Of a stretch of 25,075 nucleotides of DNA, positions 11,700 to 21,470 are shown in pieces. The stretch comes from Collybiopsis luxurians FD-317 M1 (taxonomy: Eukaryota > Basidiomycota > Agaricomycetes > Agaricales > Omphalotaceae). Where the stretch lies: contig KN834795.1 in the NCBI GenBank assembly GCA_000827265.1, forward strand, positions 63,501-88,575, in the 5' to 3' direction. Below the pieces are notes generated by a model that saw nothing but the letters and a program-made list of their open reading frames with translations, was not told the origin of the DNA and searched no databases. Every line of letters starts with the position of its first letter. Position 1 is the first letter of the stretch. A program made the translations under genes and the position numbers.

Positions 11700-11882
11700 C
11701 TACAATCTCTTAGCCATCTTTTGCCTCACTTTTGGATTTAGCTTCTTCATTTCCACATAAGATACCACAGATTCTTCCTCAAGGGGTTTGAATTTGCGGC
11801 ATGTTTTGAATGGAGCAGTATCAATGATTTGAGTGGACAATGCATAGGATACAGGTGTGTCTTGTGCCATAAGGATTGTCAT
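11700..11882 (-). CDS. Small hypothetical ORF, 60 aa
   Basis: Minus-strand ORF reading MTILMAQDTPVSYALSTQII at its start, with a charged second half (FKPLEEESVVSYVEMKKL, then a basic end KVRQKMAKRL). Its texture resembles real protein more than most frames nearby, and it lies just upstream of the hydrolase remnant on the same strand. It could be a displaced 5' exon of that gene, part of a decayed transposon or chance. No family recognised. Confidence 0.2.
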   Translation of the reverse strand: MTILMAQDTPVSYALSTQIIDTAPFKTCRKFKPLEEESVVSYVEMKKLNPKVRQKMAKRL

Positions 11883-13983
11883 GGAGGAGAAGGAAGACTT
11901 GGTCGATAATTTGACAGTTCTGGAGGTGAGTCGAGAGCCATGGAGTTTAGTTGCAAGGGATCAGTTTCCTGTGTACTGCGGGGTTGAGATGCCATGTTTG
12001 ACCTTTGAGGGTGAAGGGAAGGGAACTGAAGGACCAAAACTTGATATTTGACATATAACTTCAATGGAAGCCCATCAATCATAATGCTCTTTAAATGCTC
12101 CTTGCTGAGTAGAGTCAGTTAGCAGTGTACATTGTATACACTGTACAGGAAATTCAGGCCCAACTGGTCACCTTTATTCCCGATTCCTAGAGTACTTATT
12201 GGTCATGAATCACATCCATCAGTTCCTGATTTTGATGGTCTGTATTGAAGCATGGAGATTTGCACCTCGAAATGGACTGTAAGCTTCAATCTTCTGTCAG
12301 CAACTGTACTTTGACTATCGAGCTATAGCAGCAAAGGCCCTCAATAATACTGTCTTATCAGGCATCATGTCAAGAATAAGTGAAGAGAGTTATATTGAGC
12401 AAGAGAGAGTACAGGAGGATAGATGAGATCGAAGCTAAGGAATGATCTACAAGCATATGCTACTTATACTACTGACTACAGAGCTCTGGAAGGTTACAGA
12501 AGGTGGCAGAAGTGTACAGAAGGATGTAAGTGTATGAGTTATAGGTGATGTGGTTAGTGGGCAGGAGGAATGCATATGGTGGTGAACAATTGTAACCTGT
12601 TGTATGTGGTGTGTAAGTGAAAATAGTTTGATAAGTGGAAAGGAAGAAAAAGGAAGATAGATAGAAGAGGCACTACACTCAAGTACTATCATCATATAGT
12701 GCCCCTTGGATTATGTAAGCTCTGGGAATCTGGCAGTTATGTAAGTTATGTAAGCAGAGATAAGATAAGATGAAGAAAAGTGATGCTTTGTAACACAAGC
12801 ATCAACCCATTTTTAAAGAGCATTGACCCTATACAATATCCTTGCCTGGAAACAGCCAGAATTCAGGCTGAGGAAAAGTATCCCTACATCAAGATGCTGG
12901 GTGCCCTCAATCTGCTGCTAATGGAAGGTCAAGCCAATATGTGGAATTGCATAACTCCTAACCACAGGGATGTCTGAGAGCCAGAGGTGGCTTGGATGAC
13001 ATTGGTTGTCTTCAGAAGAATCAAGTCAGGATGGCTTGTCTTCTGACAGTTGAATCTTAGAGTCTAATATCAGCCCAGGGATATTGTGTGGCTTTGAGGA
13101 GCCAATCTAGATCATGAGGGGGAAGCCTGGGAAGGGGAACAATGCATTTCCATTGTTCATTTTACCCACAAATCTTACTTCAAGGATCTAGGGCTGGTGT
13201 GCTCAACAGGTGCTGGGGTGTTACCCGTAGATTTTCAGTTGCCTCTTCTCTTCAAATGTTACAGTACTTTTACCTTCAACTCAGAGATCCATTAGTCAGA
13301 AAAGGAAAAGGGGTCATAATGCTGAACAATGTTCTCCCTATCCTCATTCTGAAAAAAGCAGACCCAATGATTATTGGAAAAAAAGTAGGAAGACAGGAAA
13401 GCTACAGTATAATGAATAATCCATCCCTAGCTCTCATTCATATTCTTATTATCATTAGCAGTTAATAGCAAATCTATATCTATTTTGACAAATAGTAAGT
13501 GCAGAGATAAGTACAATATATGCATGAATACTTCAGGTTAACATGTGTCTCTTGAAGGCACCCCATTTTGGGTGTGCACCTAAGCTTTGGTATAAGTGCT
13601 TGGACGCACATTTTCTTATAACTTCCAACCATCTTATCCATTGAGCTTGAAGCCTCATTGGACAGAAATACTATTCTACCACTTTGCAATTTCATGTTTG
13701 GTGAGCTTAGCTTTCACATAAAGTGAGTGAAATCCACTTTTTATGTTATGACCTAACTTCAATCTATGCAAACCTTATTATGCTGTGAGATCGATACAGG
13801 GATGTCATGTTATGTAGACAATGACAGTATTTCAGAGTTAAGAATATTTCAGAGCTAAGAAAGTTGGTATTGCTCGAGTTGGTTGACTTAGTAAGTGCTA
13901 GATTTGTATGACCAATATTGATACTGGCGGCTCAGTAATATATTCTTATGAGTACAAAAGTTCAATAACAGAATTAAGGAATT
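11883..13983. other. Repeat-like DNA with no supportable gene
   Basis: Two kilobases of AT-rich sequence. The minus strand of 12370-12710 has the feel of an LTR (TATA-like tataag near 12465, pyrimidine-rich tract after it), but I find no matching partner or clear ends. A 13-bp inverted match, aatgctctttaaa at 12081-12093 against tttaaagagcatt at 12813-12825, could be remnants of terminal repeats or chance. The plus ORF 13142-13465 (107 codons) shows no motif. Confidence 0.4.
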
Positions 13984-14144
13984 GTTGATGGTGCAATATC
14001 AACAATGGCAAGCAATAGAGGATTGGAGTTATTTGGACAACTTTGAGGAAGCTTAGAAGTAAAAGGAAAAAATAATAGACATATAGATTGAGATTAGTAT
14101 GTACAACAAAATATATGAGCTGGGGTTCCAAGGAATCTCAGCTG

Positions 14145-14152
14145 CTTATATA
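14145..14152 (-). promoter_or_regulatory. TATA box of the chromovirus LTR
   Basis: TATATAAG on the minus strand, followed by GCAGCTGAGATTCC and then a pyrimidine-rich stretch, as expected for the U3/R boundary of an LTR promoter. Confidence 0.55.
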
Positions 14153-14185
14153 CCCTTCTACTCTGTAGTAATGCAGTGTTGGGTG

Positions 14186-14264
14186 CAGCACCAATGCACA
14201 GTGCTGGGCACAGCGCCAATGCACAGTACTGTCACCTGTACTGGTTTCAGCACCAATGCGCAGT
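14186..14264 (-). promoter_or_regulatory. Three 17-bp direct repeats upstream of the LTR TATA box
   Basis: On the plus strand the copies read CAGCACCAATGCACAGT (14186-14202), CAGCGCCAATGCACAGT (14211-14227) and CAGCACCAATGCGCAGT (14248-14264). Each copy differs from the first by at most one base. They lie 35-110 bp upstream of the TATA box in LTR orientation, where U3 enhancers sit. They contain CCAAT, so a CCAAT-binding or other repeated activator site is plausible. Confidence 0.5.
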
Positions 14265-14480
14265 ATGTTGGGATTTGATTATCCCCGCAGCAACCAGCAG
14301 TTTATTGTACCTTAATTGCGGGATTATTCCGCAGTTCAGACATGTGTATACATCAGTTTTGTGGCATCTCCTGTCCTTGTACTTTAGATAGGAAGAAATA
14401 TTAAAGGGCTATATTGGTAAATTGGTAAGTAGAAGTGTAAAAAATCAGGATGGGTCCTAAATTGGGATGGATCCTAATAT

Positions 14481-14493
14481 TACCCCCCTTTTT
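14481..14493 (-). other. Polypurine tract of the chromovirus
   Basis: The minus strand reads AAAAAGGGGGGTA just before the LTR start. This is the primer site for plus-strand DNA synthesis and fixes the inner LTR boundary. Confidence 0.6.
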
Positions 14494-14935
14494 AGGTCAG
14501 ATTCCCCCCTCAGTTGGTTGCCAACATTGTCATCCTTTGTTCTTAACTTGGAGCCTAAAATCAACCTGATGCACCATATCATATATTCCATTCTTCTTTT
14601 TCCAGTGTCATTCATTCTTAGTATGCCACATCATCCCTATTGTATCCCTTCAATGTTCTCGCCACACCTTGTATTCTGGCATTTGTTATTCAAACATAGA
14701 TAAGTCTTAATCGTGAGCCTATTTCCTTCATTCATTTGCAACAGCATCCCTTCGGCGTCTAACCCTAATTCCATATTTGCTGTTGCCTTCATCATCCCTT
14801 CTCCCTTTGTCCATTGCACTCCTATGGCAACCCCTTTGTCACTCTTCATCATTTCAAACCCTTCTTGCATGCAACTGCTACGATGTCACCCAATTCCCCT
14901 GGTACTTTCCATTTTGCCATTGGCCGTTTTCCTTG

Positions 14936-14946
14936 TATAAAAATAG
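14936..14946 (+). promoter_or_regulatory. TATA box of the antisense gene
   Basis: TATAAAAATAG on the plus strand, 60 nt upstream of the ATG at 15006, with CCAAT-like motifs at about 14890 and 14919. The order CCAAT, TATA, pyrimidine-rich leader, ATG looks like a small fungal promoter inside the retrotransposon, directed against it. Confidence 0.45.
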
Positions 14947-15005
14947 TCACCTTTGTCTTTGCAAACTTCATTCTCCAACTCATACTTTTGCTACCGTATG
15001 CTCTC

Positions 15006-16132
15006 ATGTCTTCAAACTTCCTACATCAACTCAACATATCTGCCAATCTGAAGGTGGAAGCACAATTAGCAGTGGGCAGTTCAGCTCTGGAGGTCTCCTC
15101 TACCCTTGCAACTCAGATGCAAGGTATGTATTCCACTTCTTTTTTATTCAAATTTTTCATTTCCTCCTACCTTTTAGTTTGATCTTATGACCTCCAGCAT
15201 CAACCAATCCTGGCACACTCAGCATTCCATCTTCTGTCACCCCAGTTCCAGCAAGATGGTTGCAGTCCCCAACTCTTGCTGCAACATCAGTCATTGTCCC
15301 GGGAGATAGTACTGTATTGTCCATGACTGACCCAAGGCTGGGTGAGTTATTCAGCATTCGTTCAAATTCTCAAACTGATTCTTGTTCCTCATTAGCTCAA
15401 GCCATAAATCAGTATGATTTCTTGGCTTGTCAGTATTGAGATGCAAAGGGGGAACTTGATCATTTGAGCAATCTTGTCCCCCAGCTTGCCAACATCATTG
15501 AGGTCCTCCTAGTGTTGGATGTATCTGTTATCTCTCCTTTGCTCAGCTCCCTTCTTGAAATTTTATACCATGTCGGCACCACCATCAAGGGAACTGTGAC
15601 CTCTGGACCTTCTTTTGAAACTGGTCAGCTCATTCAAAATCTTTCTTTACTTGCTTTGGGTGCTGTTAGTGAAGTGGGGAAGGTTAAAGCATCCATGTTG
15701 AAGGATTACCCATTTTCTGCAGATGCGATACATCATTTGTCTACTCGGCATGAAGTTTCAATTGCAAATCATATTCCTAGGTGTGTTTTGTTTTTTTTTT
15801 GTTGATTCAACACTCTTTCTAGTGCTCTGACTATTCCACTTGTTGATAACTCGCTCCCATGGTCATCTGTGGCCACCCTATCCAACACATTGATTCCCTC
15901 TTCTGCTGCTTCCATATGTTGTATTTCCCAGCATCAGCCCATCATTGCATGTAGTGCATTTACTAGCCTCCCGAGTCACCCCATTGTTCTGCCTCCTTCT
16001 CCTGTCCAAGGTTTCTTGTCTACTACCGCTATTCCCATGTCCCCTTCATCCTTGACTGGCACTACAGTAGGTGCATCTACTGTTTGGAAAGGAGCTTTGA
16101 ATAACAGTGCTAAGTGCAACCGCTGTCACTGA
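15006..16132 (+). pseudogene. Spliced antisense gene inside the retrotransposon, unknown family
   Basis: Four exons on the plus strand: 15006-15123, 15198-15341, 15396-15780 and 15823-16132, ending at TGA 16130-16132. The introns are 74, 54 and 42 nt, with donors GTATGT, GTGAGT and GTGTGT and AG acceptors. All three junctions keep one frame, giving 318 codons with a single in-frame stop, TGA at 15437-15439 (codon 102), likely from CGA. The protein opens MSSNFLHQLNISANLKVEAQ. Its middle is helical (LVPQLANIIEVLLVLDVSVI, then QLIQNLSLLALGAVSEVGKV). The last third is rich in Ser, Pro and Thr, and it ends near CNRCH. No known domain is seen and it is not a gag, pol or env type. It lies tail to tail with pol, 540 nt from the pol stop. 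The last exon may continue past the TGA if that too is a mutation. Confidence 0.5.
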
Positions 16133-16670
16133 TACAAGCCTAAGGTTTGTGGTTTGGTCAGCATACCTGTTGTTCCTGCTCCACAGCTTACAGCAACTTG
16201 GGTAGAAAACCAGCATTCTGATGGCCCATTCCCACACACTAGAATAGAGTTTGACCCTAGATCTAGTTCATATTGTACAGTATCAATTTACAACCATTGT
16301 TATTCTGATTAGTTTATCTTCCCATCTTGTTTCATTAATATAGTTCTTTTCTTTTAATTATGATTTGGCTGTCCTTTTCTTTTTGTCTCATTCATCTACT
16401 CTTTTCCTTTTTTGGTTAATTTACTTTCTTTTTAATCATAGTTGTAATCTTATTGTTTTCTTCTTACATATTATCGCATTTATTTAGGTTTTTAGTAAGC
16501 TGTTTTCAATATATGATTCTTGCTCACTACTCCCTTGTCTGTGTGATAATTTTTGGGATTCAGATTGGTGTTTATTTTGTATGCCCCTTTAATTCCATTG
16601 AGTTGTGGTTAGGGCTGTGTGATTCAACTTGCATATTGGGTTCTTTATCAAGCCCCTTCAATTTAATTGG
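16133..16670. other. AT-rich spacer between convergent genes
   Basis: The plus strand is very pyrimidine-rich (runs such as tttctttttgtctc) from 16310 to 16500. It separates the 3' end of the antisense gene from the 3' end of pol and probably holds both 3' untranslated regions. The plus ORF 16453-16713 is hydrophobic but without motif and overlaps the chromodomain, so I do not call it. Confidence 0.4.
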
Positions 16671-18169
16671 CTATTCTTCAGGAACATGTGGCTTTCCTGG
16701 GTGCATATTTTGATATTCTCTGGTTGCTTGTGCAGCTCCATCCAAATTTGGAAGTGTTTCCCATGAGTCCTCTTCTGGTCCATATCCTACCCATTGCACT
16801 AATAATTTTAATGTGCAACTGAAGTATCTTGAATCTAAGATTTCCTCCGCTTCATATACTTCATCCCCTTTGATTTCTATTGGTGGGGGAGGTGGGATAT
16901 TATGCCCTGGTAACTCATCCCTTTCATGTAGCTTTAATAGGTTGACATGGAAAACATTATGAATTCCTTTCAAGGTTCTTGGAAGTTCTAACCTATATGC
17001 ATGAGATGAGACCTTCTCAGTAATTTTGAATGGACCCATGCATTTCCAGTCTAATTTCTTTGTCTTTCTTTTTGTACAGATGTTTTCCATACTTAACCAG
17101 ACATATTGTCCCTTTTTCCAGCTTGGAGTATCTCTTCAGAGTGTATTTGAGTGTTTTGTACTCTCCTCATTTGCTTGTTTCATTTGCCCCTTCAAGAAAT
17201 CATGCAGTTCAATTAGGTTTGAAGCAACCATATGTGCAGCATGATTTGATATATGCTCAAGTGAAATAGATAGTCTGGGGTGATATCCTTTGTTGGCAAA
17301 GAAGGGGGTGACACCAGTAGTTGCACTTGGTGTATTATTGTGTACAAATTCTGTGAAGGGTAACATTTCCTCCCAATTGTTCTGATCATAGTTCACAAAT
17401 ATCCTTAGGTACTGTTCCAGACTTTGATTTGTTCTTTCAGTTTGCCCATTGGTTTCAGGATGGTATGCTGTTGACAAGTTTGTCCTATACCAAGTGATTT
17501 ACATAGTGCTTGCCAGAAGCCTGAGATAAACAGGGTCCCTCTGTCAGATACTATGTCCATTGGCATTCCATGTTTACTAAAGATGTGCCAAATAAAATGA
17601 TTTGCTAGTTCTGTTGCTTGGTCTGTAGTTCTGCAGGCCACAAATACAACTTGTTTTGTTAGCCTACATACCACTACCATAATAGCATCATATCCATTTG
17701 ATTCCGGTAGGCTGACAATGTGATCTACCAAGATAGAATTCCATGGGTGTTCAGCTATGGGTAAGGGTTTTCAAAACCCCAATTTCTTTCTTCTGATTGA
17801 CTTGGCTCTGTTGCAAATGTGACAGCTTTTCACATACCTTTCAACCAGTTTCCTGAGTCCAGGCCAAAAATAATTTCAGTTAATGAGTTGTATTGTCCTA
17901 TGGATTCCAGGATGTCCCATGAGTTTGTGGTCATGAAGGTTCCTGATTGTTTCAAGTCATAGGTTCACATGATCTGGTACATATATCTTCCCTCCCCTTA
18001 AAAGTAAATCCCCTTCCATAGTGAAATCCCCTGGTTGTCCTTCCTTTATGTTTTTTAGTGCCTTTTCTATATATTTGTCCTTTGGTGCCTTTCTTATTTT
18101 ACTCAAATGTAAGTCCTCATTGAGTGTTTGTGCTGCCATAAGCTGTTCTATGAGAATCTTGTTATTCAT
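16671..18169 (-). pseudogene. Chromovirus integrase with C-terminal chromodomain
   Basis: Inserts the cDNA; the chromodomain can steer insertion to heterochromatin. Just after 17957 the H2C2 zinc finger reads HDHKLMGHPGIH and later CHIC. In the core, the first Asp is in VDHIV, the second in DIVSDRGTLF, and the Glu in [14 protein letters not shown], so the D,D,E set is still visible. The usual VVDRLTK reads VVCRLTK. The frame shifts by one near 17485, between the second Asp and the Glu. A GPF motif (WKCMGPFKI) marks the GPY/F module. The chromodomain (about 16720-16860) reads YEAEEILDSRYFSCTLKLLV, then WVGYGPEEDSWE. Stops interrupt it near 17955 and 17136. The last ORF ends at 16671. Confidence 0.85.
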
Positions 18170-18170
18170 T

Positions 18171-19842
18171 TTATTTGCTTCTTCTAGTGTGGACTTTTTT
18201 GGATATACATCTGCTCTTCTGGTCAGAGCATCTGGTTTTCCTCCAAGTCTCCCAGGTCGATAGTTTATAATTTATAATGAAGTCAAATCCTGATAAGAAT
18301 TCAGACCATCTTGCTTGTCTTTGGCTTAGTTGTTTGGTAGTTGTAAAAAATTGTAGATTATTGTGATTGGAATATACTTGAATGGTATTCCTAGCACCTT
18401 CTAAGTAGGCTCTCCAGTGTCTAAAGGCCTCAACAATTGCTAGTAGTTCCTTATCATAAATGTCATAATTCAACTCTGACACTCCCATCAATCTGGCATA
18501 GAATGCTATTGGGTGTAGCTTCTTTGTCTCTGGATCTATTTGTGATAATATAGCTGCAATTGCATAGTCTGAGGCATCACATTCCAAAATGATTGGTGCA
18601 TCTATATTGAAGTGTTTTCTTATAGGTTCCTCCTGGAATGCCAGCTTTAGTAATTGAAATACTGTTTTGCATTGTTGTGTCAATTCCCATGGCTTGGCTT
18701 TTCCTGTAAGTCTGGTGAGTGGCTTCACAATTCCTGAATAATTATCAATGAAATCCCTATAGAAATTTGCAAAACCTAAGAAGGACTGAAGTTGTTTTAC
18801 TGTTTTGGGATGTGGTCAGTCCTTTATTACCTGTACCTTAGAAGGATCCATGGATACTCCTTCAGGAGTGATGATTACTCCTAGGTACTCTACTGATCTT
18901 GTATGAAAACTACACTTCTGTGGTTTTGCATGTAGGTCATTTTCCTCCAACCTTTGTAGGACTTGTCTAACATGTTCCCTATGCTGATCTTCATTTGCTG
19001 AGTAAATGAGTATATCATATAAGTAGACTATAATGGATCTGTCTACCATATCATGAAATACATCATTCATAAAGTGCTGGAACACTGCTGGATCATTGGT
19101 CAATCCAAATGGCATAACAAGATATTCATATGATCCATATCTTGTTTGAAAGGCTGTTTTCCATTCATGGCCTTCTGCTACTCTAATATTGTAGTACCCA
19201 TCTCTAAGGTCTATTTTGGAATAGATCTTGGCATTTTTGAGCTGGTCAATTAGTTTTCCTATCAGGGGTAGGGGATAGTGATCTTTCCTTGTCAGTCTAT
19301 TCAATGCTCTGTAATCCACACATAGCCTTAGTCCGCCATCCTTTTTTTTTGCAAAAAGTACTGGAGCTCCTATAGGTGAGTTGGATGATCTTATGAAGCC
19401 TTTAGCTAGCATGTCATCTATGTAGGTCTTGAGTGCTTTTAATTCAGTTTCTGACATATTGTATAGTTTTCCTATAGCTGGCAATTGATTGTTTTCAGTT
19501 TCTATCTTGATGTCATAGCTCCTATGCCCTGCTAGTCTTGTGGCTTCTTCAGAAGAGAGTACTTTAACAAAGTCATGATACTCTTGAGGTACATGTATTT
19601 TCATGGCCTCATGTGTTTCATCCTTTGCCCCAACCCCAGAGATTCTGGGTCCTTCAGTAAATGATCCTCTGAGGGAATCTGTTTCTCCCCCTAAGGGTTG
19701 CACATACAGTACATATGTTTCATACCTTTCTTCCATTAGATCCCTAAACCCTTGTGCCCCTACTAAGCTTATCTGTACTGAATTATTCTCCTCATTTGCC
19801 ATAATTGGGTACTGATTTGTTAATTCATTTCTCTTTCCTATA
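18171..19842 (-). pseudogene. Chromovirus reverse transcriptase and RNase H
   Basis: Copies element RNA into DNA and removes the RNA strand. RT motifs are clear: FAKKKDGGLRLCVDYRALN, then YSKIDLRDGYYNIRV with the first catalytic Asp, and MPFGLTNDPAVFQ. The YxDD box reads YLYD (19014-19025), so one of the two catalytic Asp residues is Tyr (codon 19017-19019), a transversion. TGA at 18816-18818 replaces the strongly conserved Trp before the PxPKT motif that precedes FLGFANFYRDF. RNase H follows: ECDASDYAIAAILSQ and YDKELLAIVEAFRHW. Where the family has TDHKNL this copy reads SNHNNL, so a catalytic Asp is Asn. The upstream edge meets the Tc1-type element. Removing that element and one TA leaves the protease and RT frames one base out of register. 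Confidence 0.9.
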
Positions 19843-20337
19843 CAGTGCCTCAAAAAATTGTCCACATGTTTGGTACTTTTGGAAAGATCTGCAATTTCCG
19901 AGTCACATGTTAAATTATATAAGTAATAGTTGGTGACATTCAAATAGCACTACATTTATACTCTATGTACCACTTTAGCTTTTTCAATCTGAGTCAAAAC
20001 TGACCAAGTTATGGGCTATTTGATTTGATAAGTCATATGGACGATTTTTTGAGTTGTCATTCTAATATTATTGTTTTACCCCATTAAGCTGTCATAAATG
20101 ACATCATTAGTGGAGTGGTGCAATAATCATATCTTTACATCATAATGATGTCATACCTTTGATTGGGAATATATAAGGCCACTTGTTCATCCTCCATAGC
20201 CCTCATTAAATCATGAAGCCCATCACTTCTACTCAACTTGACAATGTCCTCTCTCTGCTTCAAACCTCTTCTTCTACTAGGGAGATTTCTGCTCAGACTG
20301 GTATATCCAAGTCAAAGATTGCTTCCCTGGCAAAGGA
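19843..20337. repeat. Left arm, 495-bp inverted repeat
   Basis: Reverse complement of 20975-21468 with about 15 differences counted by eye (roughly 97% identity). It holds the terminal 18 bp, a TATA box (TATATAAGG, 20170-20178), an ATG at 20213 and about 42 transposase codons on the plus strand. Similarity stops sharply after caaagga. Confidence 0.88.
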
Positions 20338-20389
20338 GAACCATTTGGTGGTCACTTTTGAGGTATGCTTGGAATTATTATCCTGCTGA
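20213..20389 (+). CDS. 58-aa helix-turn-helix fragment on the left arm
   Basis: Inverted copy of the transposase start, with ATG 35 nt after the arm's TATA box. The frame is intact through MKPITSTQLDNVLSLLQTSS and SAQTGISKSKIASLAKE, then leaves the arm and adds about 15 unrelated residues before TGA at 20387-20389. It therefore encodes the DNA-binding N-terminus without any catalytic domain. In the P element of Drosophila such truncated proteins repress transposition; whether this one is made is unknown. Confidence 0.4.
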   Translation: MKPITSTQLDNVLSLLQTSSSTREISAQTGISKSKIASLAKENHLVVTFEVCLELLSC

Positions 20390-21098
20390 AAAATGGCTAT
20401 CTCTAGATCAATGGCCAAAATCTCCATGCTCTCCAAGAGATTGTTGTCCAAAATGTCCACAGATTGCTGCCCATTTATCCTCCCCTCCACCTCTACCAAT
20501 TTCTCAGTCCCTTCCCATCCCATACAGCCCCACACCATGATGTTTCTTCCTCCATACTTCACTGTCTGCTGGATGCCTTTCTCCCCCAATGGTTCTCCTT
20601 TTCTGATCCACACATACTGCTGTCCATCTGACCCAAATCTATTGATTTTGGTCTCATCTGACCAAATTACACTCTTCCAGTCATCAACAGTCCAATCCTT
20701 GTACTTCTGAGCAAAGATCAAATGAGCCTTCTTTTGAGCAGGGGTGAGTCTAGGCTTCTTCTGCTTTTTTCTGGTGTCTATGTTGGTTTTGTGAAGAGTA
20801 TTTCTGATGGTCTGGGCAGGAACAAGCTAGGAGAGAATGTGGTTTATTTTTCTGGCCACCTGAGCAGCATTTTCAGCCCTGCCTGTAGTAACTTATTTAA
20901 TAACAGCATGCTCATCAGTGGCAGAGAGTTTCTTGAGACATCCTGCTGGATGGTTCTCTTTGTCTGGGACCACTTCCTTTGCCAGGGAAGCAATCTTTGA
21001 CTTGGATATACCAGTCTGAGCAAGATCTTCCTAGTAGAAGAGGAGGTTTGAAGCAGAGAGAGGACATTGTCAAGTTGAGTAGAAGTGATGGGCTTCAT
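20293..21098 (-). pseudogene. Tc1/mariner transposase, C-terminally replaced
   Basis: Cuts and joins transposon ends. Starts MKPITSTQLDNVLSLLQTSS, then a helix-turn-helix (QTGISKSKIASLAKE) read after a frame change near 21020. The catalytic core has the first Asp in VIWSDETKINRFG and the second in IFQQDNNSKHTSK. The expected third acidic residue, about 34 residues on in a SPDLNPIE-like segment, is absent: at 20337 the frame enters the left arm and ends after 14 foreign residues at 20293. Two further stops, TAA and TAG between 20800 and 20900, fit CAA and CAG changed by C-to-T. It cannot be active. Confidence 0.85.
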
Positions 21099-21468
21099 GA
21101 TTTAATGAGGGCTATGGAGGATGAACAAGTGGCCTTATATATTCCCAATCAAAGGTATGACATCATTATGATGTAAAGATATGATTATTGCACCACTCCA
21201 CTAATGATGTCATTTATGACAGCTTAATGGGGTACAACAATAATATTAGAATGACAACTCAAAAAATTGTCCACATGACTTATCAAATCAAATAGCCCAT
21301 AACTTGGTCAGTTTTGACTCAAATTAAAAAGGCTAAAGTGGTACATAGAGTATAAATGTAGTGCTATTTGACTGTCACCAACTATTACTAATAGAATTTA
21401 ACATGTGACCCGGAAATTGCAGATCTTTCCAAAAGTACCAAACATGTGGACAATTTTTTGAGGCACTG
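20975..21468. repeat. Right arm, 494-bp inverted repeat
   Basis: Partner of the left arm. It carries the authentic promoter (TATATAAGG on minus, 21133-21141) and transposase start (ATG at 21098). It has a one-base deletion relative to the left arm at codon 25, which throws the transposase out of frame; the left arm keeps the frame. Confidence 0.88.
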
Positions 21469-21470
21469 TA

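Larger units (their letters stand above)
13984..14479 (-). repeat. 3' LTR of the chromovirus
   Basis: Begins right after the polypurine tract with TATTAGGATCC, probably a mutated TGTTAGGATCC. A good TATA box (TATATAAG, minus strand, 14145-14152) is followed by a pyrimidine-rich leader. The downstream end is placed at ATCAACA (13984), which mirrors the start in part. A later end near 13930 is possible because no second copy is present for comparison. Target duplication was not verified. Confidence 0.55.
19843..21468 (-). mobile_element. Tc1/mariner-type fold-back transposon inside pol
   Basis: Starts CAGTGCCTCAAAAAATTG at 19843 and ends with its reverse complement at 21468. It is flanked by TA at 19841-19842 and 21469-21470, the target duplication of this superfamily. 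Length 1626 bp. Inside is a DD-type transposase on the minus strand that lacks its C-terminus. The terminal inverted repeats are about 495 bp each and reach into the transposase coding region, which is unusual. Inserted in the same orientation as the host retrotransposon. Confidence 0.88.

Noticed and set aside
12081..12825. 13-bp inverted match (aatgctctttaaa) as terminal repeats of a small transposon
   Set aside because: Similarity does not extend beyond the core, no target duplication is visible, and AT-rich matches of this length can arise by chance.
14637..15080. Minus-strand frames with protein-like text (MKSDKGVAIGVQWTKGEG and others), as a possible extra sense ORF of the retrotransposon
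   Set aside because: They need a frame change and several stops, and from 15006 on they lie opposite the better supported spliced plus-strand gene. The part upstream of 15006 remains open to doubt.
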